NCBI GenBank assembly: GCA_002392915.1
Contig: DGHQ01000049.1
Span: forward strand, 62,001 to 126,000
Direction: 5' to 3'
DNA length: 64,000 bases
Origin: Bacteroidales bacterium UBA3844
GTDB taxonomy: Bacteria > Bacteroidota > Bacteroidia > Bacteroidales > Paludibacteraceae
Below, in pieces: positions 41,811 through 50,303 of this stretch (position 1 is its first letter; every line of letters starts with the position of its first letter). The notes below the pieces were generated by a model. That model saw only the letters and a list, made by a program, of their open reading frames with translations. It did no database searches and had not been told where the DNA came from. The position numbers and the translations under genes were made by a program.

Positions 41811-44567
41811 ATGAAGATTTACAAAACAATAATCGGCATAATTGCTCTTGTTTGTTCTATGAATGTATCTGCTCAGACAGAAACGGCTGATACATTGAAA
41901 AGCTTGACGGATACGATTGCCGCAACTGTAGACACATTGAAAAATGTGGTGGATTCGACTATCGCTAGTGCTGATACAAACAGCATTGTTAAGCCACAGC
42001 CAAGCGAGACTCCGACTATCACATATTCCACAACTGCAAAGACCTACACTGTCATGGAGGTGAAGGTAGTGGGAGCGGGAAACTATGATGAAAAGGTTGT
42101 TGCAAACTATTCTGGACTATATGTAGGTCAGAAGATAAAGATTCCAGGCAAAGATTTCTCAAATGCCATCAAACGATTTTGGAAGCAGGGATTGTATTCG
42201 GATGTGAAAATCTACGCCACAAAGATAGAGGGCGATAAGGCATGGTTGGAGATTTCTGTCAAGCCACGTCCGAGAATCTCAAGTATTTCATATTCTGGTG
42301 TGAAGAAGAAGGATAAAGAGGAGTTTGACAAGTCAATGGGCTTGACTACAGGAAGCCAGGTGTCGCAGAATATGCTTGATAGAGCAAGTGGTGTCATCAA
42401 AAAACATTATGACTCAAATGGATACCTAAACGCAGATGTAAAAATCAGTTTGGCAGATGATCCTGAAAAAGAGGGTTATGTGATTGTAAATGTTGATGTC
42501 GACAGAAAAGAAAAGGTTAAGATTTATAGAATCCATATCGATGGCAATGACAGTGTGCCAGCTCGCAAATTAAAGCATGCGATGAAGGACACAAAGGAAA
42601 AACATATTATTCCAAACTTGTTCAAGTCGAAGAAGTTTGTGCAGGCCAACTATGATGCCGACAAGATCAACTTGATAGACAAGTATAATGAGTATGGTTT
42701 TCGTGACGCTGAAATTGTATGTGATAGTGTATATCAGTCACCAAAGAAACCAGAGAGAGTGGATATCTATATCAAGGTAAACGAGGGAAGAAGATATTAT
42801 ATCCGCGATATTGTTTGGGTTGGCAACACCGTTTATCCGGAGAACTTGTTGAATTTGACTCTTGGAATGAAGAAGGGAGATGTGTACAACAAGAAACTCA
42901 TGAATGAGCGTCTGCTAGAGGATGAGGATGCGGTGTCAAGTCTGTATCTCGACAATGGATATCTATTTTTCAATGTTGAGCCTGTGGAGGTGAATATAGA
43001 TGGCGATTCAGTTGACGTGGAGATGCGTATTTACGAAGGAAGGCAGGCTGTGATCAACAATGTCGTCATCACGGGTAATGAGGCTATTTATGAGCATGTC
43101 ATCCGACGTGAACTTGACACAAAGCCAGGTCAGTTGTTCAGCAAGTCTAATTTGCAACGTTCTGCACGTGAACTTGCGGCATCAGGACATTGGAATCCGG
43201 AAAAACTAGATATTCGTCCTGTGCCTGACCCAGAGAACGGAACGGTAGATATCGTTTATAATTTGGAGCAGAAGCGTAACGATCAGGTTGAGATGTCGTT
43301 TGGTTATGGTCAGACAGGTCCAAGCGGTACGTTAGGACTTAAATTCTCCAACTTCTCTTTGCGCAATATCTTCAATAAAAAGGCATACAGACCGTTGCCA
43401 CAAGGAGATGGACAGCAGTTGTCATTGTCATTTACAACAAGTGGACGCAGCTATCAGTGCGCAAGCTTGTCATTTATGGAACCATGGTTGGGAGGAAAAC
43501 GTCCTATCAGTTTTAGCACATCAATATTCTTCTCAAACCAGACAGCCATCAGTTCAAGATACGAGATGGATGATTATTCTGACTATTGGAATTCTGGATA
43601 CGGTTCGTACATGTATGGTACATCCTATCGTTACGACTCAGATCCAGACAAGTATATCAGAACACTTGGAGCATCTGTAGGAATAGGAAAGAGATTGAAG
43701 TGGCCAGACGATTATTTCTCATTATATTATGAATTTGCTTATCGTCATTACACGTTGAAGGATTGGGACTACTTCACTCTTCACAATGGATCGGCAAATA
43801 ATTTACGATTTGGTATAACATGGGCTAGAAACTCAATAGACAATCCATATTATACACGTCGTGGCTCATCAGTGTCATTGACATTACAGGCGACTCCTCC
43901 TTATTCAAAATTCTTCAAGAATGAGAGAGCAGATGCACTTTTGGCTAAGAAAGAGGCAGGAACGATGACCAGTGAGGAAGCTGAAAACTTAAAGCAGGAA
44001 TTGTTCAAATGGGTGGAATATTATAAGACAGAGTTCAAGGCAAAATTGTTCACACCGCTTTCATCAAACCAGAAACTTGTATTGATGACACGTGCGGAGT
44101 ATGGATTCTTGGGCTATTATGACAAAAACCGTCGTTCTCCATTTGAAAGATATTATGTAGGAGGAGATGGAACAACAGGAACTAGTGGAACGTATGCGTT
44201 GACAACAGTGACATTGCGTGGATATGACAACGGTACGCTTACTCCTCGTGAACAGTTCTATGCAGGAGATTATGTTCAGTATGCAGGAAACATGTACTCT
44301 AAGATATCGTTCGAGTTAAGATATCCTTTAATGCTGGAGCAGGCAGCGACAATTTATGTGTTGACTTTTGCAGAGGCAGGAAATGCATGGAAAAACTTTA
44401 AGGAGTTCAATCCATTGAATTTGAAACGTTCTGTGGGTGCTGGAGTGAGAATTTTCTTGCCTATGCTAGGATTGCTTGGCGTGGATTATGGATATGGATT
44501 CGACAAGAATGTCCTTGGAGAAAAAGGAGGACATAATTGTCATATCGTTATCGGACAGGAATTTTAA
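41811..44567 (+). CDS. bamA: Outer-membrane assembly factor BamA
   Basis: This 918-residue protein inserts beta-barrels into the outer membrane. After a signal peptide (ending VSAQT) and a Thr/Asp-rich stretch come five POTRA domains (about 75-480; for example YTVMEVKVVGAGNYDEKVV, RRYYIRDIVWVGNTVYPEN, QAVINNVVITGNEAIYEHVI). The C-terminal barrel (about 490-918) ends in HNCHIVIGQEF with the final aromatic residue. The conserved VRGF-type turn appears as LRGYDNGTL. An insert of about 50 residues (ADALLAKKEAGTMTSEEAEN) lies in a loop. The order uppS-bamA-skp is typical of Bacteroidales. Confidence 0.96.
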   Translation: MKIYKTIIGIIALVCSMNVSAQTETADTLKSLTDTIAATVDTLKNVVDSTIASADTNSIVKPQPSETPTITYSTTAKTYTVMEVKVVGAGNYDEKVVANYSGLYVGQKIKIPGKDFSNAIKRFWKQGLYSDVKIYATKIEGDKAWLEISVKPRPRISSISYSGVKKKDKEEFDKSMGLTTGSQVSQNMLDRASGVIKKHYDSNGYLNADVKISLADDPEKEGYVIVNVDVDRKEKVKIYRIHIDGNDSVPARKLKHAMKDTKEKHIIPNLFKSKKFVQANYDADKINLIDKYNEYGFRDAEIVCDSVYQSPKKPERVDIYIKVNEGRRYYIRDIVWVGNTVYPENLLNLTLGMKKGDVYNKKLMNERLLEDEDAVSSLYLDNGYLFFNVEPVEVNIDGDSVDVEMRIYEGRQAVINNVVITGNEAIYEHVIRRELDTKPGQLFSKSNLQRSARELAASGHWNPEKLDIRPVPDPENGTVDIVYNLEQKRNDQVEMSFGYGQTGPSGTLGLKFSNFSLRNIFNKKAYRPLPQGDGQQLSLSFTTSGRSYQCASLSFMEPWLGGKRPISFSTSIFFSNQTAISSRYEMDDYSDYWNSGYGSYMYGTSYRYDSDPDKYIRTLGASVGIGKRLKWPDDYFSLYYEFAYRHYTLKDWDYFTLHNGSANNLRFGITWARNSIDNPYYTRRGSSVSLTLQATPPYSKFFKNERADALLAKKEAGTMTSEEAENLKQELFKWVEYYKTEFKAKLFTPLSSNQKLVLMTRAEYGFLGYYDKNRRSPFERYYVGGDGTTGTSGTYALTTVTLRGYDNGTLTPREQFYAGDYVQYAGNMYSKISFELRYPLMLEQAATIYVLTFAEAGNAWKNFKEFNPLNLKRSVGAGVRIFLPMLGLLGVDYGYGFDKNVLGEKGGHNCHIVIGQEF

Positions 44568-44592
44568 TGTGTAACTTCAATCGAATAAAGAT

Positions 44593-45129
44593 ATGAGCAG
44601 AATAGCATCAAAAATATTGGTGGCAATTGTAATGCTTGCTTATTCAGTGAGTGGTCTTGCCCAGTTCAGCAGTGGTAAGGTGGCTGTTGTCGACGTGGAA
44701 TATATTTTGAAGAATATGCCAATGTATGAGTCTGCCAATGAGCAGGTAAAGCAGATCACAAAGAAGTGGCAGACAGAGGTGGAACAGAAACACGAAGAGG
44801 CACGTATGCTACAAAAGAACTATCAAACAGAGGTGGTCTTCTTGTCGGATGAAATGAAGAAAGCTAAGGAGAAAGAAATCCTTGCAAAGGAGAAAGAAGC
44901 AAACGAACTTGGCAGAAAATATTTCGGTCCTGACGGTGAACTCTATAAAAAGAAGGAGAGTCTGATGAAGCCAATTCAGGATGAAGTATATGTTGCCGTG
45001 AAGGATGTTGCTGAGCAGAAGGGATATACTCTTGTGCTAGACAAGGCATCAACAGTAGGAATGATGTACTACTCTGCAAAAATAGATATCAGTGATGAGG
45101 TTTTAAGTAAACTTGGATACACAAAATGA
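44593..45129 (+). CDS. OmpH/Skp family periplasmic chaperone (1)
   Basis: This protein of 178 residues has a signal peptide (ILVAIVMLAYSVSGLA-QF) and the OmpH pattern: strand KVAVVDVEYILKNMPMYE, a long charged coiled coil (about 50-125) and a C-terminal strand GYTLVLDKASTVGMMYYS. Skp trimers hold unfolded outer-membrane proteins on the way to BamA, encoded just upstream. It overlaps the second skp gene by 4 bp. Confidence 0.92.
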   Translation: MSRIASKILVAIVMLAYSVSGLAQFSSGKVAVVDVEYILKNMPMYESANEQVKQITKKWQTEVEQKHEEARMLQKNYQTEVVFLSDEMKKAKEKEILAKEKEANELGRKYFGPDGELYKKKESLMKPIQDEVYVAVKDVAEQKGYTLVLDKASTVGMMYYSAKIDISDEVLSKLGYTK

Positions 45130-45647
45130 TAATGTCAGGCTTGAAATATTTGTCGTCGACGTTCTTATTGATACTGACTTTCGCATTTGCGTCTGCACAG
45201 AACACTCACGTCAAACTTGCTCATTATGATGAGGAAGAGATCGTCAAATTGATGAAGGAGACGGAGGCTGCAGAGCGTACGTTGAAAAGTCTGTCGGATC
45301 AGTATGAGGCTGAGATGGAGAAGATGGAAGGAGAGTATACTCGTAAAGCTGCTGAATATCAGAACGGACAAGCATCATGGGACGAGACAATTAAGAAAGT
45401 GAGAATGGAGGAAATCCACACAATCAAACTCAAGATGCAGAATTATTATGATATGGCAAGCAAAACATTGTCTGACAAGAGAAAAGAACTTTATATTCCC
45501 GTGCATAAAAAGATAGACCAAGCTGTGGCTGAAGTGGCAAAAGAGCAGGGATTTCTTTATGTATGGGATGTGAAGACCTTGAAATATTGTTCTCCACAGG
45601 CAGTGGATATTACAAGTATGATTAAAAGAAAATTAGGAATCAAATAA
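45126..45647 (+). CDS. OmpH/Skp family periplasmic chaperone (2)
   Basis: This protein of 173 residues has a signal peptide (LSSTFLLILTFAFASAQN), a long coiled coil (KETEAAERTLKSLSDQYEAE onward, about 45-115) and the C-terminal strand GFLYVWDVKTLKYCSPQAVD. Its N-terminal strand (VKLAHYDEEEIVKLM) departs from the usual pattern more than those of its neighbours. It is coupled to the first skp gene through ATGA. Confidence 0.9.
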   Translation: MIMSGLKYLSSTFLLILTFAFASAQNTHVKLAHYDEEEIVKLMKETEAAERTLKSLSDQYEAEMEKMEGEYTRKAAEYQNGQASWDETIKKVRMEEIHTIKLKMQNYYDMASKTLSDKRKELYIPVHKKIDQAVAEVAKEQGFLYVWDVKTLKYCSPQAVDITSMIKRKLGIK

Positions 45648-45663
45648 ATAATTAAAACGAAAT

Positions 45664-46167
45664 ATGGTAAAAAGACTTTTAGCAGTTTTGTTGTGTGTTA
45701 TGCCTCTATTCGCTAACGCACAGTCAGTGAAACTTGGACATCTAGATGTAAATTCTCTTTTCTTAAAGTTGCCAGAACTAAAGGATGTTGAGGCTAAGTT
45801 GAAGGAGGTACAAGCATCTTATGAGACAGAGATGAAGCGTATGGAAGAGGAGTATACTCGTAAGGCTTCTGAGTACCAACAGAATGTCGCAGCAATGGAT
45901 GAGACAATCAAGAAAAACCGTGAGGAGGAGCTTTTGTCGCTTCAGGAGAAGATGAAGAACTATTTCCAGATTGCTCAGAATGCATTGCAGCAGAAGCAGG
46001 AGGAGCTTCAGAATCCTATTCGTGAGAAGATCCTTGCAGCTATCAAGACTGTTTCTGAAGAGAACGGCTTCACTTACATCTTCGACACAAACGCACTTCT
46101 ATTTAAGTCAGCGTCTGCAACAGATATCACAGATCTTGTCCTAAAGAAACTTGGTGTCACTAAGTAA
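45664..46167 (+). CDS. OmpH/Skp family periplasmic chaperone (3)
   Basis: This protein of 167 residues has a signal peptide (VKRLLAVLLCVMPLFANA), the opening strand VKLGHLDVNSLFLKLPELKD, a coiled coil (MKRMEEEYTRKASEYQQNVA) and the ending GFTYIFDTNALLFKSASATD. Its coiled-coil segment EEEYTRKASEYQ is close to GEYTRKAAEYQ in the second copy, so these two probably arose by tandem duplication. It is the last gene before tRNA-Trp. Confidence 0.92.
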   Translation: MVKRLLAVLLCVMPLFANAQSVKLGHLDVNSLFLKLPELKDVEAKLKEVQASYETEMKRMEEEYTRKASEYQQNVAAMDETIKKNREEELLSLQEKMKNYFQIAQNALQQKQEELQNPIREKILAAIKTVSEENGFTYIFDTNALLFKSASATDITDLVLKKLGVTK

Positions 46168-46251
46168 TAGGAAGGAAGTATAGGACATTTGCGTCTGATC
46201 GCAAATCCTGAATTATAATCAGCCCCTCTTGCCTCGGCAGGAGGACTGTAT

Positions 46252-46324
46252 ACGGAATTAGCTCAGTTGGTAGAGCACTGGTCTCCAAAACCAGGTGTCG
46301 GGAGTTCGAGTCTCTCATTCCGTG
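46252..46324 (+). tRNA. trnW: tRNA-Trp (anticodon CCA)
   Basis: Acceptor ACGGAAT pairs with ATTCCGT, D-arm GCTCAGTTGGTAGAGC, anticodon arm CTGGT-CTCCAAA-ACCAG with CCA, and T-arm GGGAG-TTCGAGT-CTCTC. Discriminator G; the CCA tail is not encoded. A hairpin CCTCTTGCC/GGCAGGAGG (46225-46244) lies just upstream. Confidence 0.95.
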
Positions 46325-46400
46325 CTGCAAAAATGAATCTGTAGAGACGGTGATGGCATCGTCTCTCATATTTTAGAAAGACGACGCTTAATTATAAGTT

Positions 46401-47231
46401 ATGGAGAAGAAGGGTTCGATAGGTGTTTTTGATTCCGGATTTGGAGGACTGACAATTCTGAAAGAGATAATTAAGGTGATGCCAGAATACGATTTCTTGT
46501 TTCTTGGCGACAATGCTCGTGCTCCATATGGCACACGTTCATTTGACATTGTCTATGAATATACTCGTCAGTGCGCTAAATACCTGATGGACCACAACTG
46601 TCCGCTTGTGATTCTTGCGTGCAACACAGCTTCGGCCAAAGCATTGCGCACAATCCAGCAGAAGGATTTGCCGATGTGGGAGCCCCAGAACAGAGTGTTG
46701 GGAATCATACGCCCTACAGTGGAGAATATTCTTCAACGTACAAAGACCAAGCATATCGGATTGTTCGGTACGAGCGGAACCATCAACAGTAAGACTTATC
46801 CATTGGAGTTTGCCAAGACAGATCCTGAGGTAGTGGTGAACGGATGCGCGTGCCCGATGTGGGTGCCACTGGTGGAGAACGGAGAATACGACTCTCCAGG
46901 AGCCGACTATTTCATTGAAAAGAAAGTGAACGAACTGATGGAGATGGATCCGTTGATAGACACAATCATACTCGGTTGCACACACTATCCGGTGTTGCAG
47001 CATAAGATAGAGAAATATGTTCCATCCAATGTGACAGTCGTGCCACAGGGTAAAATAGTGGCTGACAGTTTGAAAGACTATCTATGCCGTCATCCTGAAA
47101 TGGATGAAAGATTGTCGAAATACGGAGAGGGCAGATTTCTCACAACTGAGTCTGTTGAGAAATTCCAAGCGTCTGCAAAAATATTCTTGAATACAGACAA
47201 AATAATCGACGCCCATAGAATCATATTCTGA
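46401..47231 (+). CDS. murI: Glutamate racemase
   Basis: This 276-residue cytoplasmic enzyme makes D-glutamate for peptidoglycan. The first catalytic region GVFDSGFGGLTIL, then LGDNARAPYGTRS, and LVILACNTASAKAL with the first catalytic cysteine are visible; the second is in IILGCTHYP with its histidine. Length is typical. It follows tRNA-Trp by 76 bp and ends the envelope cluster, matching the skp-murI order of other Bacteroidales. The glutamate racemase call is firm. Confidence 0.96.
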   Translation: MEKKGSIGVFDSGFGGLTILKEIIKVMPEYDFLFLGDNARAPYGTRSFDIVYEYTRQCAKYLMDHNCPLVILACNTASAKALRTIQQKDLPMWEPQNRVLGIIRPTVENILQRTKTKHIGLFGTSGTINSKTYPLEFAKTDPEVVVNGCACPMWVPLVENGEYDSPGADYFIEKKVNELMEMDPLIDTIILGCTHYPVLQHKIEKYVPSNVTVVPQGKIVADSLKDYLCRHPEMDERLSKYGEGRFLTTESVEKFQASAKIFLNTDKIIDAHRIIF

Positions 47232-47261
47232 TTAAACAATCCAATAAACCGATACAACCAT

Positions 47262-47320
47262 TTTGGGATTGGCTACCGTCGGAGATAAAGGGTCTACCAC
47301 CCTTGGGGTGATGGCAAACT
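47262..47320 (-). repeat. Second copy of the GGGTCTACGACCC repeat family
   Basis: ATTTTGGGATTGGCTACCGTCG, split here as ATTTTGGGATTGGC then TACCGTCG, followed by GATAAAGGGTCTACCACCC, matches the complement of 2890-2960 closely. About 60 bp are shared, and neither copy encodes a protein. Confidence 0.7.
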
Positions 47321-47674
47321 AATGTATCAAGGTTATAACATTATAGATGGGTCGTTTCAAAATGCGATGAATGCAAAGGACGGATATATTCTTGCTCCAC
47401 ACTTTCCGTAAACTGTAAGTGTGATTGAGATTGAAGAAGGAAAAGCAAAAAGACGGACTGATACGTTTATCTTCAGACAAAATTTATTTGCCTAAAATAT
47501 AAGTTTTATCGTTTTCCTAAATTGAGAGAATTCAAAAACGGCATTTTTACGTATACTGTGCTTAAATCTGGCATAGCAAATTTCTAAATTTGCATTATAA
47601 TCAAAAAATGAAGACGGAATGATGATAGATTATGATTTTATTTTGAATCAAATTTATCTGAAAATATGTAGTTT

Positions 47675-47752
47675 GGGGTTAATAACAACACTTTTGTTAA
47701 TAACCCGTCGACTTTATTAACAGTGTTGATTACTACATTGTGATTGTTAATA
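47675..47752. other. Cluster of four GTTAATAAC boxes
   Basis: GTTAATAAC occurs at 47676-47684, 47694-47702 and 47744-47752, and as its complement at 47711-47719. The first two are part of the larger arrangement GGGTTAATAAC...GTTAATAACCC. The stretch 47321-48001 otherwise contains no gene. The boxes resemble variant DnaA boxes or operator sites; no function is shown. Confidence 0.55.
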
Positions 47753-47903
47753 ACTGAGAGTGGAATAATGCAAAAAGAATTGAAAATGGAATTAAATTTG
47801 CATTGTATTTGAAACACAGAAGATACACAATATTACATATACAAACCAAATGTGATACACAAAATTGTTTTGTAAGTCATTGGAAAATAAGTTCTTTGTT
47901 TTG

Positions 47904-47938
47904 AAAAGAGTCACAAGTGATTGCGACTCTTTTTTATT
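47904..47938 (+). terminator. Orphan rho-independent terminator
   Basis: AAAAGAGTC and GACTCTTTT form a 9-bp stem around 12 nt, followed by TTATTT. The nearest upstream gene, murI, ends 670 bp away, so the terminator may close a long 3' region or an unrecognised small RNA. Confidence 0.75.
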
Positions 47939-48001
47939 TCCGGCACGTACATAATTTTCAAATAATTACACGCGTATAACCATTATTTTCTATAAAAATC
48001 G

Positions 48002-48009
48002 TACTTTTG
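48002..48009 (+). promoter_or_regulatory. -7 box of the HAD phosphatase gene
   Basis: TACTTTTG matches TAnnTTTG, 27 bp before the ATG at 48037. It excludes a start codon inside this box. The -33 region is unclear. Confidence 0.5.
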
Positions 48010-48036
48010 CAGAAAAGCATTAAAAACGAAAGACCA

Positions 48037-48939
48037 ATGTATAAACTATTAGTCCTCGATATCGACGGTACTCTTACAGACTCGGCTAAGAAAATTTCAA
48101 GAACCACCAAGCGTGCGTTGAGACGCGCACAAAACAAAGGTGTGAAGATTGTCTTGGCAAGTGGACGCCCTACGCCTGGAATTGTGCCGGTGGCTGAAGA
48201 GTTGGGATTCGCGGAACATGGTGGATACATCCTTTCTTTCAACGGCGGAAAAATCATAGACTACAAGACTGGTAAGACAATCTTTGAAAGTGTGTTGCCG
48301 GGAGAGATGATACCAATGCTTTATGAAGACTCCAGAGCAAACAACGTCTCCATTATTTCCTATGATGCGACATCGGTGTTGACTGAGACGCCGGAGGACC
48401 AATATATAATAAAGGAGGCTAAGCTCAACAAGATGCCTATCACAAAAGTGAATAGTTTTATAGATGCTGTGCAGCATCCTGTCACCAAATGTCTGATGAC
48501 AGGTGATGCCGAACATCTTGCGGAGGTGGAGCAACGCGAAAAAGACAAATATGGTGCAACACTGAGCATCTACCGTTCGGAGCCATACTTTTTGGAGATT
48601 ATGCCGAAAGGAATAGACAAGGCCCAGTCGTTGCAGCGTCTTCTTGATCATCTTGGGCTTACAAAGAATGAGATGATTGCGTGTGGAGATGGATTCAACG
48701 ATTTGTCTATGATCAAATTTGCGGGTCTTGGAGTGGCGATGAGCAATGCTCAGAAGATAGTGAAAAGGAATGCCGACTATATCACTTTCACAAATGATGA
48801 AAACGGTGTGGCTCACGTGGTGGATAAATATATCCTTGGAAAAAATAAGCAGAGACAGCTTGAGTGGAAGAAGAATTTGCGATTGTCCAACATTACAGCA
48901 AAATTGTATAAGTACACTCACCGTCTACAGCATAAATAA
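48037..48939 (+). CDS. Cof-type HAD-IIB family phosphatase
   Basis: This 300-residue cytoplasmic phosphatase has HAD motif I LLVLDIDGTLTDS at the N-terminus, motif II LASGRPTPG, the type IIB cap in the middle and motif IV GDGFNDLSMIKFAG with the metal-binding aspartates. The KGIDKAQSLQRLLDHLGL stretch is motif III. Such enzymes dephosphorylate sugar phosphates, flavin or pyridoxal precursors; the substrate cannot be read from sequence. It stands 30 bp before a VanZ-like gene on the same strand and is probably cotranscribed. Confidence 0.92.
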   Translation: MYKLLVLDIDGTLTDSAKKISRTTKRALRRAQNKGVKIVLASGRPTPGIVPVAEELGFAEHGGYILSFNGGKIIDYKTGKTIFESVLPGEMIPMLYEDSRANNVSIISYDATSVLTETPEDQYIIKEAKLNKMPITKVNSFIDAVQHPVTKCLMTGDAEHLAEVEQREKDKYGATLSIYRSEPYFLEIMPKGIDKAQSLQRLLDHLGLTKNEMIACGDGFNDLSMIKFAGLGVAMSNAQKIVKRNADYITFTNDENGVAHVVDKYILGKNKQRQLEWKKNLRLSNITAKLYKYTHRLQHK

Positions 48940-48969
48940 AGAACTGAACCCTTATACTGCTATTTAGAT

Positions 48970-49422
48970 ATGAATTTTTTTAGACAATACGGACTTTCTT
49001 TGGTGGTGGCATTGATCATTATGAATATGTGTATGATGCCGTCGACGAGTGTGCCTTCAATAACGTTGGGCGGCTGGGTGCCTGATTTTTTGCGCCCTTT
49101 GGCTGACTTTATTAAGGCGAATATCGACAAGTTTGCCCATTTCACATTCTTTTTTGTCCTTAGTTTTGCCCTTTGTCACGACTTTTGGGTGCAACGTGTT
49201 GATTTCTCAACCACGAAAATGAAGTTGTGGGGAATTGTGGCCCCGATGCTATACGGAGGTTTGATTGAAATTATGCAGGCCACACTGACAACCACACGAT
49301 CAGGGGATATAGAGGATTTTTTTGCTGATACATTAGGAGCAATTTGTGGATTTTTCTTTGCCAAGAAGTTTGTTCCGAAGTGGTTTGAAAGAGAAAATAA
49401 TGGAGGGGCAAAATGTTGTTGA
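48970..49422 (+). CDS. VanZ family membrane protein
   Basis: This 150-residue membrane protein has three to four hydrophobic segments (LSLVVALIIMNMCM; FAHFTFFFVLSFALCHDF; LWGIVAPMLYGGLIEIMQ; ADTLGAICGFFFAKKF). The DKFAHFTFF and GLIEIMQ...RSGDIEDFFADTLGA pattern is that of VanZ-like proteins, named after a teicoplanin-resistance factor but widespread with unknown role. It is followed by two terminators and a minus-strand tRNA. Confidence 0.85.
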   Translation: MNFFRQYGLSLVVALIIMNMCMMPSTSVPSITLGGWVPDFLRPLADFIKANIDKFAHFTFFFVLSFALCHDFWVQRVDFSTTKMKLWGIVAPMLYGGLIEIMQATLTTTRSGDIEDFFADTLGAICGFFFAKKFVPKWFERENNGGAKCC

Positions 49423-49472
49423 TGCGACCTCTTGCATCTATTCCATTTGATTAAAATATGATATTGTATTCA

Positions 49473-49502
49473 GGCGATGGTTGATAATCATCGCCTTTTT
49501 TG
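49473..49502 (+). terminator. Terminator behind the VanZ-like gene
   Basis: GGCGATGGTTGATAATCATCGCC forms a GGCGATG/CATCGCC stem followed by TTTTTT, 51 bp after the stop. Confidence 0.88.
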
Positions 49503-49539
49503 ATTCACCAAAGCGAGGAAAATGATTAAAAAAATAAAA

Positions 49540-49562
49540 AGACGGAAATATTTCCGTCTTCT
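49540..49562 (-). terminator. Terminator of the initiator tRNA
   Basis: AAGACGGAAATATTTCCGTC continues as a near-perfect palindrome (AAGACGGAAAT/ATTTCCGTCTT). On the minus strand it is followed by TTTTTATTTTTTT, just behind the tRNA. Confidence 0.8.
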
Positions 49563-49567
49563 CTTAG

Positions 49568-49640
<73 letters not shown>

Positions 49641-49919
49641 ATCCATTCAACTCATTTCTGAATTGCACTGCAAAGGTAGCGTTTTTCTGCTTTATAACAA
49701 ACTTTTTGGGGTATATTTTGCGTCAAAAAAATAAAAAGTTTTGTAATATATTGTAAATCAATGATTTATGCCTAAGGTCAATTTTAGGGCATTTTTTAGT
49801 GATTTTTGAGTTTATTAGGAAGCTGTTTGATTTTATTCACAACAATTACTATATGATTTTATATTATTACATAAGAAGATTTGGTTTATGACTGATTTCC
49901 CGTTTCTTTTCTTCAAAAA

Positions 49920-50105
49920 AACTTAGACTCTCTCAGATAACATCTTCCCTCTGTGTTTTTATATGTGCTCGTCTACGGCTTGCGCTAGAGAGGCGATCCT
50001 ATTGCGGACAGGTTTCAAACCTGCCCTACGATTATGGGATTTTCGAATTATTGATAATTATGATACATATGTTGATTTCGTTGGACTCACGTGTATTCCG
50101 CATTT
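49920..50105 (+). repeat. Dispersed element copy G, hybrid of two families
   Basis: CTCTGTGTTTTTATATGTGC and TCGTCTACGGCTTGCGC align with the left and core parts of the first family. The hairpin region is replaced by the second family (49998-50037; GGACAGGTTTCAAACCTGCC). The right end TTTCGTTGGACTCACGTGTA resembles the terminal inverted repeat of copies B and C. No gene is seen from 49641 to 50303. Confidence 0.75.
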
Positions 50106-50179
50106 ATAATTTTTAATTTCATGAAACAATACTCCATATTTATGAAACGATTTTCCGTGGCTATTTTTGTGCCGTGGAC

Positions 50180-50187
50180 TAACTTTG
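50180..50187 (+). promoter_or_regulatory. Candidate -7 box upstream of the GH26 gene
   Basis: TAACTTTG matches TAnnTTTG, 116 bp before the GH26 ATG. A -33 element at the right distance is not obvious. Confidence 0.4.
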
Positions 50188-50303
50188 CATTAACACTTGT
50201 GATAGTGTTGTGTAGGATTTGGAGTTTTTGACTGCATGGACATGTCAGGGTGGGAAAACAGAATTAGATATAAACGTTGGTAGAATTATAAAACAAAAGG
50301 ATT

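Noticed and set aside
47675..47752. Chromosomal replication origin
   Set aside because: The boxes differ from TTATCCACA, and no dnaA, dnaN or AT-rich unwinding element with canonical boxes is present.
48097..48921. 274-codon frame opposite the HAD phosphatase
   Set aside because: Antisense to a gene with clear catalytic motifs; no domain in the product.
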